Origin: a bacterium
Lineage (GTDB): Bacteria > Bacillota_A > Clostridia > Lachnospirales > Lachnospiraceae
Reading direction: 5' to 3'
DNA: 40,877 nt
Assembly: GCA_004562915.1 (NCBI GenBank)
Contig: SFQZ01000054.1
Span: 1 to 40,877 of the forward strand
The first letter of the stretch is position 1. Every line of letters begins with the position of its first letter. The position numbers were made by a program, and so were the translations under genes. This document shows positions 17,289 to 24,625 of this stretch, one piece after another. A model generated the notes under the pieces. That model was not told where the DNA came from. It ran no database searches and saw only the letters and a program-made list of their open reading frames with translations.

Positions 17289-20200
17289 TTAAAGTGTCAT
17301 GCGTTTCTTATTCAGTGCTGCAAGAACTGCAAGAGCCGCAAGAATCATCAATGCTGTAGCTGCCATTTCTGTTGGAATGGTATCACCTGTTTTCGGAACG
17401 CTGCCGGAAACTGATTTAGTTGAACCTGATGCACTGGTTCCGGAAGGTGTCTTTGTTGAACCAGTTGCACTGGTTCCTGTTGTGCTGCCACCTGTTGTGC
17501 TGGTTCCTCCTGTTGCTCCAGATGTTGTTCCGCCCGTTGTTCCGCCTGTACCACTGTTATTCTGATTGTTATTGTTCTGATTGTTGTTATCTGTTGACGC
17601 AGCTTCCGCAAGTGCAATCGCATATACTCCAGCCTGATCCATTTTGAAAGTAACCTTCTGACCGTCGACAACTGCCTGCAGGTAATTTGTTGCTGACACT
17701 GCTGCTCTGGTTCTGCTGACTACATTCGATTTCTGCAGTACATACACCTGTTTTCCAGTAAGGTCTTCCTTACAGTTTACAATAGCTGTAAGTTCTGTAT
17801 CCCAATTTTCCAGACTGCCATCTGCTGCAATCTTATATTTCTCCAGTGTAAATGCATTTTTAAGTTCTGCTTTCTTATCTGCAGAAAGAATTTCTTCCAT
17901 TGTTTTTGCAGCATTCTCGTCCGCATCCTTTATAATAACCACTGCATCATATGGTATGGTTTCTTTGATTGTCACAATGCCATTTGCAGCCAATTCTCTA
18001 TTCTTGGCTTCTGCAATGGATGCTTTCAGTGCTTCAAGTTCTGCACTGTTTTTAACCATAGCCTGTACATCTTTTGTAACAGCACTAAGTGCCTCTTCTG
18101 CTTTCTTCACTGCAGCTACTGTACTGTTATCCGTAAGATTCTCTTCTCCGGCTTCCTGTGCTTCCTGAATCAGTGTTCCGATTTCCTGAGCTGCTGCTTT
18201 GTTTGTCTTATACAGATTGACATTTGCTTTCGCAGTATTCCATGCGCTCACATTCTTCATATAAGCTTTTGCTCCGTCACTGAGTGCTGCATATGCACTG
18301 TCAATATCCGTAAGCTTTGCTTCTTCCTGTGTCAGCATTTCATCTGATGTGATTGGTTCTTTTGAAAGTTCCTCAATCAACTGATCAAATGCTGCAGCCT
18401 CGTTCAGTGCACTTCTTACCGTCTGTGCCTGACTTCTGATTGCTTCCACTTTTAATGCAAGTCCTTCTATACTGTCCAGATATGCACCACTCTGTGCGTA
18501 TGCATTATCGTATTTTCCAATCAGTTCTTCCGCGCGGGTTATATTGGTATCGTCCACATCCGGGAAGTTCTGAATCTCTGAAATCATGTCTGCAAGATAA
18601 GCTTCAATATAGCTTTCATACTGAGATGCGATATTCACATCCTTTGCCAGTTTATCTAAAAGTGCTTCTCCGCCTTCAAGTGTCTTGATCTCATCTGCAA
18701 CACCCGGATAATCTGTACAAAGGACATCATAAGCTGCTTTAGTCTGTGCAATAGCAGTGATATCATCTGCTGTTACATTTTCTGTAACATTTCCTTCCTC
18801 GTCTGTAAGCATCAGTTCTTCCGGTGCTTTCAGATTTTCAATCATACTGAGCACATTTGCTGTTTCCAACTCCTTCATACGTGCTTCTGCTGCTACGAGT
18901 ACATTAAGATTTGTCACCTGAGCTTGCAGTGATTCAGGAAGCTGTTCATAAAGATTTCTTACATCCTGAAGGACTTCTTTATCTGCTATAACAATTCCTT
19001 CTAAATCAGCAAACTGTGCAATATTATTCATTACATTTTGAACCGCTGTATTCTGTATTGATAATAGTGCTTCCTCCGCTTCTTCCAGAATTGCTTTCGC
19101 ACCTGCTTCTTGGACAATCTGCTTTTGTGTGTCTGTCAGAGCATCAAATGCCTGTCTTGCTGCCAGAATAGCCTGTTCCGAATCCAGCGTAATCTCATCA
19201 CCAATAGTATTTATCTTCTCGATAACTGCATTGGCTGCCTCCAGATCAGCGATTCTGTCTGCGCATGCGTTCAGTTTATTCACACATTCTACGGAAATAT
19301 ATCCTTTTACTGCATCTGTCTGTCCATTGTATTCATCTATAAGGCTCTTGACAGTTTCTTTCTGTGCTACAGTAATTTCATCTGCTGCTGGAAGAGCGTT
19401 CACTTTTGCTTCAAAAGCCTCTGCTGCCTCCAGATCTGGATTACTTTCCGGTTTCTTTTCAAGATTATCGATTGCTGCCTGCAGATTCTCTGCTGCTTCT
19501 TTCAACTGTGCTTCATCCGTAGAACCGGACTGCAACAGTGTGCGTGCAATCTGAAGCTTCTGTGCAAAGACTTCCCACGTCTTATCTGTATAGTCACTTT
19601 CTGTGAGTTCGCCTTCTTCTAACTGTTTATCAATCTGAGTAACCAGATTTGCCAGTTCTTCCTGATAATTAACCTTTGTCTGAACATCAGTCAGATCATA
19701 TAGTGAATTATTTTTTTCCGCTAAACGTCTGTAAGCTTCCAGCGCATAGGTTACCTGCTGGGTTCCCATAGCATTAGCTTTCGTATCCACTGTCGGATCC
19801 CAGTAAAAACCACCTGCATCATACTTGTAACTCCACAGGTTTGTAATCATATTGTTTTTACCAATGGTAAATCCATTCGCAGTATCCACAGCATCCATAC
19901 CGGCTGCTGACAGTGCGGTCAGTACCTGTGCGGTAGTACAACTGTTCTCATTGTAAGATTTGTTTGCAGCAAAACCTGCGGTGGTACCCATCTGAGCTTT
20001 CAGCCAGGTCAGTGCTTTTGTGAATGCAGCCTGAACGTCAGTATGCTCCGCATTATTATAAGGAGCCAGTGCCTGCAGAATCATACCTGTCATATCCACA
20101 TCTGTAGCATCTGTCAGACAAAATCCACCGCTCTCATCCTGGAAAGCCAGACACATCTCAATCAATTTCTCCCTGCTCCATTTTGCATCTGCAGGAATTT

Positions 20201-20828
20201 CATATTTCTTGCTGTCCAGTGCCAGCAGTGTCCAACTGATCTGGTTGGAAGTCTGGTAATCCAGATCTTTCCAATTGTACAATTTTTCCGTAAGATCCAC
20301 GCCGCCAAAGTTTGTGACGTCTTCTCCCATCACACCCAATGTCAGAATTACACGGGCATAATCTGTCGGCTGGGACAGTCCATTCTTTACTGCTTCTTCT
20401 GTGCTTACAATATAAGCTGCCTTATTTTCATCAGAAATCGTTCCTCCAGCCCGAAGGATTGTAAAAATATTCCACTCATCACCATATTTGTTTACACTCT
20501 GATTTTCCAGATAATCCAGTCCGTGCGCAATACCTGCCTTTACTGTTGGCATAGGATCATCCTGTTCCACAGCATCACCTGTTACTTTAACTGTAAAAAT
20601 AAGATCATCACATCCCATTGTGGCATCGTTGGCTTTTCCGGTAACTGTAACCTCTCCTGCTGCTTTAGCAACAATCTTGTTATTTTTTACTTCCACAATA
20701 CCTTCCTTATCATAGCTCCAGGTAAAGCTTTGATCTGTAGCATCTTCGGGTGTTGTGGTAATATTCAGATCAGCAGTATCTCCCACTTTCATCTCATACT
20801 CGTTCTTATCAAGTACTGCTGATTTCAA
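17289..20828 (-). CDS. Downstream fragment of a frameshifted giant surface protein: toroid, helical stalk and sortase signal
   Basis: These 1179 codons continue the gene at 20825-22897 in another frame. The piece opens in the middle of a Big2 domain (residues 1-85), has no signal peptide and no ribosome site, and its only nearby start is a TTG that overlaps the upstream stop. After the Big2 part comes an alpha/alpha toroid (about 94-375, with DVDMTGMILQALAP and SCTTAQVLTALSAAG), a very long helical-bundle stalk (about 385-965), a small beta domain, an Asn/Gly/Thr/Ser-rich linker, and the sorting signal VPKTG at 1144-1148 with a hydrophobic helix and KKR tail. Intact, it would be wall-anchored by the operon's class B sortase. 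On its own it could not be exported. Confidence 0.85.
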   Translation of the reverse strand: MKSAVLDKNEYEMKVGDTADLNITTTPEDATDQSFTWSYDKEGIVEVKNNKIVAKAAGEVTVTGKANDATMGCDDLIFTVKVTGDAVEQDDPMPTVKAGIAHGLDYLENQSVNKYGDEWNIFTILRAGGTISDENKAAYIVSTEEAVKNGLSQPTDYARVILTLGVMGEDVTNFGGVDLTEKLYNWKDLDYQTSNQISWTLLALDSKKYEIPADAKWSREKLIEMCLAFQDESGGFCLTDATDVDMTGMILQALAPYNNAEHTDVQAAFTKALTWLKAQMGTTAGFAANKSYNENSCTTAQVLTALSAAGMDAVDTANGFTIGKNNMITNLWSYKYDAGGFYWDPTVDTKANAMGTQQVTYALEAYRRLAEKNNSLYDLTDVQTKVNYQEELANLVTQIDKQLEEGELTESDYTDKTWEVFAQKLQIARTLLQSGSTDEAQLKEAAENLQAAIDNLEKKPESNPDLEAAEAFEAKVNALPAADEITVAQKETVKSLIDEYNGQTDAVKGYISVECVNKLNACADRIADLEAANAVIEKINTIGDEITLDSEQAILAARQAFDALTDTQKQIVQEAGAKAILEEAEEALLSIQNTAVQNVMNNIAQFADLEGIVIADKEVLQDVRNLYEQLPESLQAQVTNLNVLVAAEARMKELETANVLSMIENLKAPEELMLTDEEGNVTENVTADDITAIAQTKAAYDVLCTDYPGVADEIKTLEGGEALLDKLAKDVNIASQYESYIEAYLADMISEIQNFPDVDDTNITRAEELIGKYDNAYAQSGAYLDSIEGLALKVEAIRSQAQTVRSALNEAAAFDQLIEELSKEPITSDEMLTQEEAKLTDIDSAYAALSDGAKAYMKNVSAWNTAKANVNLYKTNKAAAQEIGTLIQEAQEAGEENLTDNSTVAAVKKAEEALSAVTKDVQAMVKNSAELEALKASIAEAKNRELAANGIVTIKETIPYDAVVIIKDADENAAKTMEEILSADKKAELKNAFTLEKYKIAADGSLENWDTELTAIVNCKEDLTGKQVYVLQKSNVVSRTRAAVSATNYLQAVVDGQKVTFKMDQAGVYAIALAEAASTDNNNQNNNNQNNSGTGGTTGGTTSGATGGTSTTGGSTTGTSATGSTKTPSGTSASGSTKSVSGSVPKTGDTIPTEMAATALMILAALAVLAALNKKRMTL

Positions 20829-22897
20829 TGGATTTTTGTACAGGAATGTAAAACTGTTACTTCCTGTGTCAACGAAGAGTTATCTGCACTTGTAACTTTG
20901 AATTTTGCCGTTCCTGCTTTTTTGGGAACAATGCCGGAATTATGCTGTGCAGTATAAAAAGCGATATCCGGGGTCAATGATTCCCACTGCAATTCTTTAT
21001 TGGTAGCATTGCTCGGAGTAAACTCAATTTTTAAGTTATCTGAGTATAACTGTAAACCATAATAGTAGCCAGTCATAAAATCTTTTTCACCGGTAATGGT
21101 AAATGTTTCCGGCGTTGTAACTGTAAAACCGGTCACCGGAATATTATTACATTTTGCAATGAACTGAGCTTTCACATTCCGGTTATCTTTCATGAAAACG
21201 GACATGGTAGCCTGTCCGCCTCTGGCAATTGACATTTGATTACCTACCCAGCGGAAATTATAGGTTGTATCACTGGTTGCATAATGCAGTGCCTGTGTAG
21301 GAATAGAAACCCACTCGCCATCTGTATTTTTACCCTTAGCAGTGACACCAACACCGCTGACAGTTCCTTCTGTTACATAAGGAGCATCCAGTGTCACTTC
21401 CTGTTCCCCTACATAAGTTTTCAGTTCGGTGATACCACTGGCAACACAATTCACTTTAAAAGACTTACTCCATCCACCGGAATCTACTGTCATATTCAAT
21501 GTCCGCACATCCCATGGACTCCACTTACCGGTTTCACTATTGATGAAAACCCAGTATTGCAGGTCATCACCGCCTGCAAGAGAGGGCACATTAGCATTGC
21601 CGCCGCTCCAGGTGGTCGCTCCTTGTGGTCTTCCGACAACGAATTTACCTTCATCCAGACAGGTCAGAGTAATAGTGTTGTTCTCATCCAGTAATTGTGG
21701 TTCTCTTCCATCAGCATATTCGAAATATACATATGGACCGTCATAAGGTGTAACTTTTACCTCAAAACTGGCACTCTTGGAACCTACCGTAACAATTACA
21801 TTCGTTCTTCCTTCTTTTTTACCTTTTACAGATGCCATGAATTCATTGCCTTCCATCGGTGTAACTTCAGCAATGGCATCATCCTCTACACTCCATACCC
21901 AGTCAGTATTATCCGGAATCCCACTTCCGATATCTGCCATCAGTGTCAGTTCCTGAGTAAGTGCTACAATTGTATTTGATGTTCCCATATTGGAGATATA
22001 AAGCTGACCAATTCCAATATCTTTAACCGTAATTTCAATACTATCATTAACTTCCGGATTTTCGGCTGTTACTGTTACAGTAGCTGTACCGGGTTTCATA
22101 CCTTTGATTACACCCTCCTCTACCGCAACAACAGTATCATCGGAAGATTCCCATGTAAGCTTATCAGTACTTCCACCCGGATCCAGGGTAGCTGTCAGCG
22201 TTGCTTTCTGACCTTCATAGATTTCCATGGGACCTTCCGGTGAAAGTGTTACGCTTGTTGCAGAATCGGAAGCATTTTCCATGTTTGATTTTGCATTCTC
22301 CACCTGTTCTTCGGTAGCATTCGGATCCAGTATCACATGAATTCCTGCATCATACGCTGCTTTCCGGTTACCGCCAAGTGTGGAACCATCATAGGCAGAA
22401 AGGATCTTAATCAAATCTCCTTTTTCCACCTTCATAAGCGCATCAGCCCAGTCTGCGCCTTCTGTGGTCATACCGACTTTGCCGAAATCGCCGTTTGGCA
22501 CATAAATGAATCGAAGCACATCTGCATCGCTGGCATAGAAGTAGCTGGAATCCAGATATACCTCTTTGTTATAGTTTGTGGCAATATACCACTTGGAGTT
22601 TCCGTCGTTATTCAACCACTCGCCCTCGGCGATCCTAATACCGGTGACTGCGTCATTGCTCATCGTTACATTACCGCTTCCACCCAAAAGAGAAGTGATA
22701 AATGTAGTACCATACCTACCACTCCAATTTGTTGTCTCTGTGGGCGGAACCAGCATTGTTCCGTTTCCATCTGCATCATACTTTTCGACCGTGTAATATT
22801 TTGGTGACGCTGCCTGTACATCCGTCACAGGAATCAGCGTAAACAGCATACACAGTACGAGAAACAGACTTAATAATTTGCTTTTCTTTGTTCTCAA
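20825..22897 (-). CDS. Upstream fragment of a frameshifted giant surface protein: signal peptide, DUF4430-like and Big2 domains
   Basis: The 690 codons start at a TTG with an AGGAGG site 7 bases upstream. A signal peptide (1-29, cleavage near VQA) leads into a DUF4430-like domain (about 35-140, with GTTFITSLLGG and DADVLRFIYVPNG), a short linker, Big2/Ig-like domains (about 213-292 and 296-384), further beta domains, and a final Big2 segment (about 586-690). The last ten residues, LHSCTKIH and neighbours, do not fit a Big2 strand. The other frame continues it with TFLYKNPLKSAVLDKNEYEM, so an indel lies at the AAAA run 20850-20853 (plus strand). The intact product would be about 1870 residues. 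As it stands, this half could be secreted but not anchored. Confidence 0.85.
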   Translation of the reverse strand: MRTKKSKLLSLFLVLCMLFTLIPVTDVQAASPKYYTVEKYDADGNGTMLVPPTETTNWSGRYGTTFITSLLGGSGNVTMSNDAVTGIRIAEGEWLNNDGNSKWYIATNYNKEVYLDSSYFYASDADVLRFIYVPNGDFGKVGMTTEGADWADALMKVEKGDLIKILSAYDGSTLGGNRKAAYDAGIHVILDPNATEEQVENAKSNMENASDSATSVTLSPEGPMEIYEGQKATLTATLDPGGSTDKLTWESSDDTVVAVEEGVIKGMKPGTATVTVTAENPEVNDSIEITVKDIGIGQLYISNMGTSNTIVALTQELTLMADIGSGIPDNTDWVWSVEDDAIAEVTPMEGNEFMASVKGKKEGRTNVIVTVGSKSASFEVKVTPYDGPYVYFEYADGREPQLLDENNTITLTCLDEGKFVVGRPQGATTWSGGNANVPSLAGGDDLQYWVFINSETGKWSPWDVRTLNMTVDSGGWSKSFKVNCVASGITELKTYVGEQEVTLDAPYVTEGTVSGVGVTAKGKNTDGEWVSIPTQALHYATSDTTYNFRWVGNQMSIARGGQATMSVFMKDNRNVKAQFIAKCNNIPVTGFTVTTPETFTITGEKDFMTGYYYGLQLYSDNLKIEFTPSNATNKELQWESLTPDIAFYTAQHNSGIVPKKAGTAKFKVTSADNSSLTQEVTVLHSCTKIH

Positions 22898-22944
22898 TTT
22901 GTTTTCCTCCTCTTCATTTTTTCTGCAGCATATTCTCTTTTCAA
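22894..22944 (-). CDS. Possible leader peptide overlapping the start of the giant surface protein
   Basis: Sixteen codons run from a TTG at 22944 to a TGA at 22896-22894, encoding a Lys/Arg-rich peptide ending MKRRKTN. The TGA overlaps the TTG start of the surface-protein gene by two bases. A GGAGG site at 22960-22956 lies 11 bases upstream of the TTG, and also 6 bases upstream of an ATG-TAT-TGA mini-frame at 22949-22941. The arrangement would allow translational coupling. There is no evidence that it is translated. Confidence 0.25.
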   Translation of the reverse strand: MKREYAAEKMKRRKTN

Positions 22945-23059
22945 TACATCTTTGTCCTCCCTCTTCACATAGTTTAGAAATTTTCTATTATATCGGTGTT
23001 TCCCCACCGTTATAACCTCTCGGTTTCTCACATTATGTTAACTTTTTTCCAAAAAAGGG

Positions 23060-23096
23060 TATAAAAAATAAATCTCTGCTTAATTCCACCAGAAAT
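23060..23096 (-). terminator. Possible attenuator after the second cobalamin riboswitch
   Basis: On the minus strand ATTTCTG (23096-23090) can pair with CAGAGAT (23078-23072), with one U-G pair and an 11-base loop. A stretch rich in T, TTATTTTTTATA, follows. It begins about 24 bases after the second riboswitch. The stem is short, so this is weaker than the attenuator at 23387-23416. Confidence 0.45.
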
Positions 23097-23119
23097 AATT
23101 TTATCTATGTTTTTCGCCA

Positions 23120-23280
23120 TGTTTGTGTTCTGACTTGAGCCACTCTTTTTCCTACTAAGAATCCCTTCCCAGATAATTCTCCAGTGGATTGATTCTTTTC
23201 GTTGCTCTCACAGCAGGGATTAATCTGTCGGGCTTTTACCCGATTCCTTTAAATGAGATTTCTCTCAACCATGACAAACA
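23120..23280 (-). ncRNA. Cobalamin riboswitch, second (promoter-distal) copy
   Basis: Read on the minus strand, the core elements appear in the right order: AAAGGAATCGGGTAAAAGCC, CCCTGCTGTGAG, CCACTGG, CTGGGAAGG, and the B12 box CAAGTCAGAACAC at 23137-23125. The closing stem P1 is TGTTTGT (23280-23274) with ACAAACA (23126-23120). It replaces the usual CCTGCC/GGCAGG pairing with a fully compensated AT-rich one, which argues for a real fold. The copy contains the longer peripheral arms, unlike the first. It controls the surface-protein, ECF and sortase operon. Which corrinoid it senses cannot be told. Confidence 0.85.
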
Positions 23281-23386
23281 ATTATTAAATTTTTTCAAAT
23301 ATATCATTATAGTCTTTTTACATCTCTAGAAGAACAAAGTGTACATCCCCCAGAGGTTTTTGTATCAAAGAACTTTCTTTTAATGC

Positions 23387-23416
23387 AAAAAACCTCCCTG
23401 CATATACAGGAAGGTT
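23387..23416 (-). terminator. Attenuator terminator of the first cobalamin riboswitch
   Basis: On the minus strand ACCTTCCTG (23415-23407) pairs with CAGGGAGGT (23400-23392) over a 6-base loop, 9 bp with one wobble, followed by a run of T (23391-23387). It lies about 50 bases after the riboswitch core, the expected position for premature termination when ligand is bound. Confidence 0.88.
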
Positions 23417-23463
23417 GATATTTCAATATAAAATGATACACTTCTCCCCTACATGCCTTTTCA

Positions 23464-23570
23464 CCAGCAGGCAGCGGGAGCTGACTCATATACAGCAGGG
23501 TCTTTCACCTGTTCCGGATTTACACCGGATTTCCCATTACTGTTTATAATTAATATAAAACATACTGCAC
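23464..23570 (-). ncRNA. Cobalamin riboswitch, first (promoter-proximal) copy
   Basis: On the minus strand the sequence carries AATGGGAAATCCGGTGTAAA, then TCCGGAACAG, ACCCTGCTGTAT and the B12 box GAGTCAGCTCCC with CTGCCTGCTGG, all in canonical order. The peripheral region between CTGCTGTAT and the B12 box is almost absent, so this is a compact form. It begins about 10 bases after the predicted transcription start and ends before a strong attenuator at 23416-23387. Binding of a corrinoid is expected to switch off the downstream operon. Confidence 0.9.
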
Positions 23571-23588
23571 AAATTCTCTATTTTCTAC

Positions 23589-23617
23589 AGTCTACCCTTT
23601 TTTTCAGCAAATGTCAA
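23589..23617 (-). promoter_or_regulatory. Promoter of the riboswitch-controlled surface protein/ECF/sortase operon
   Basis: On the minus strand TTGACA (23617-23612) and TAGACT (23594-23589) are separated by exactly 17 bases. The -35 box sits 4 bases beyond the stop codon of the leucine-rich-repeat gene, so it is a new transcription unit. The start would be near 23581, just before the first riboswitch. No other convincing promoter was seen before 6817, which implies a transcript of about 16.8 kb. Confidence 0.82.
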
Positions 23618-23621
23618 TACT

Positions 23622-24431
23622 CTATTGTTCAATAAACTCCAAATGTACTCCATATTCTTTCGCATATTTCTCCATTTTGCTTCCCCTCAAGCACCGGATG
23701 GTACAGTTTTTATTGGTAACCCATTCCCCTATTTCTTCTGGATCATGATGAATTTCCAACACTTTCAGATCATTGCAACCATGAAAAGCCCATTTTCCAA
23801 TATAACTGACAGACTCGGGAATACGGACAAATTTCAGTTTTTTGCATTTTAAGAATGCGCTCTCTCCGATATACTTGAGATGTTTCGGTAGTTCAATACT
23901 CTCAAATCCGCACTGATAAAAGCCCCTTCCTCCAATCTTCTGTAAAGTATCCGGCAGTATCACGTCTGTAAGTGCATCACATTTATAGAAAGCCTCATCG
24001 CCGATCTCTTCCAGTGTTTCAGGCAGGATCAGTTTCTTCACCTGTCTGCATTCCGCAAAAGCCTGAGGTGGGATTTTTCTGCAGCAGCTGTTTTCTGAAA
24101 AACTAACCAGATCTGCTCTCTTACATTTATAAAATGATGCCTGATCCAATGCACTCAACGACCGGGGTAACTCAATTCTTCTAAGATTACTGCAATTTGC
24201 AAATGCTTCTTTTCCAATCTTTACAACTTTGGGGAATTCTGCGGTTTTTAAAGCGGTACAGCAAAAAAAAGCCTGCTGCTCTATGGTTCTGACTTCGGGC
24301 ATCATAACCTTTTTTATCTTTATACTGTTTTTCAGGCATTCCCTTCCTACTGCGTTGTAGCAAGGATTAATCTGTAATTTTTCCTCAACTAGTGCCATGG
24401 CAGCATCACGGCTCAAAACTCTGTACTCCAT
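23622..24431 (-). CDS. BspA-type leucine-rich repeat protein
   Basis: A 269-residue protein built of LRR_5 repeats of about 23 residues, each reading roughly AFxxCxxLxxIxLPxxLxxIG. About eight are recognisable between residues 40 and 240. A short N-terminal segment and a C-terminal cap (CLRGSKMEKYAKEYGV) complete it. It has no signal peptide or anchor, unlike most BspA-family surface proteins, so it may act in the cytoplasm or be only part of a larger ancestral protein. A GAGGAAAGG site precedes the ATG. It ends directly at the promoter of the B12-type operon but is transcribed separately. Function unknown. Confidence 0.8.
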   Translation of the reverse strand: MEYRVLSRDAAMALVEEKLQINPCYNAVGRECLKNSIKIKKVMMPEVRTIEQQAFFCCTALKTAEFPKVVKIGKEAFANCSNLRRIELPRSLSALDQASFYKCKRADLVSFSENSCCRKIPPQAFAECRQVKKLILPETLEEIGDEAFYKCDALTDVILPDTLQKIGGRGFYQCGFESIELPKHLKYIGESAFLKCKKLKFVRIPESVSYIGKWAFHGCNDLKVLEIHHDPEEIGEWVTNKNCTIRCLRGSKMEKYAKEYGVHLEFIEQ

Positions 24432-24625
24432 ATCCTTTCCTCTTCCGCATCACAGCATTCCCATCATGCTGCCTAAACATATATGTCTGCTGACACAGAC
24501 ATAACCATAAATATTGCATTTGTTGATTTCCATTATAATAGATTTCCAATCATTTTTCTACAGATTTGTGTTGCTTTTTTTATATTTTTCAGAAAATAGA
24601 AACACTTTTCGCACGTAAACCAATC

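Noticed and set aside
17450..17560. Short Gly/Thr-coding direct repeats as a possible CRISPR or tandem-repeat array
   Set aside because: The repeats are in frame within a surface-protein stalk and code for low-complexity linker; there are no regular spacers or cas genes.
17299..17565. A plus-strand open frame opposite the C-terminus of the first surface protein, with a Val/Pro-rich product
   Set aside because: It is the antisense of the Gly/Thr/Ser-rich linker of the real gene and has no ribosome site; the low-complexity composition explains the open frame.
17348..17671. A Gln-rich minus-strand frame overlapping the linker of the surface protein
   Set aside because: It is the shifted reading of the repetitive Thr/Gly codons; the real frame carries the sorting signal.
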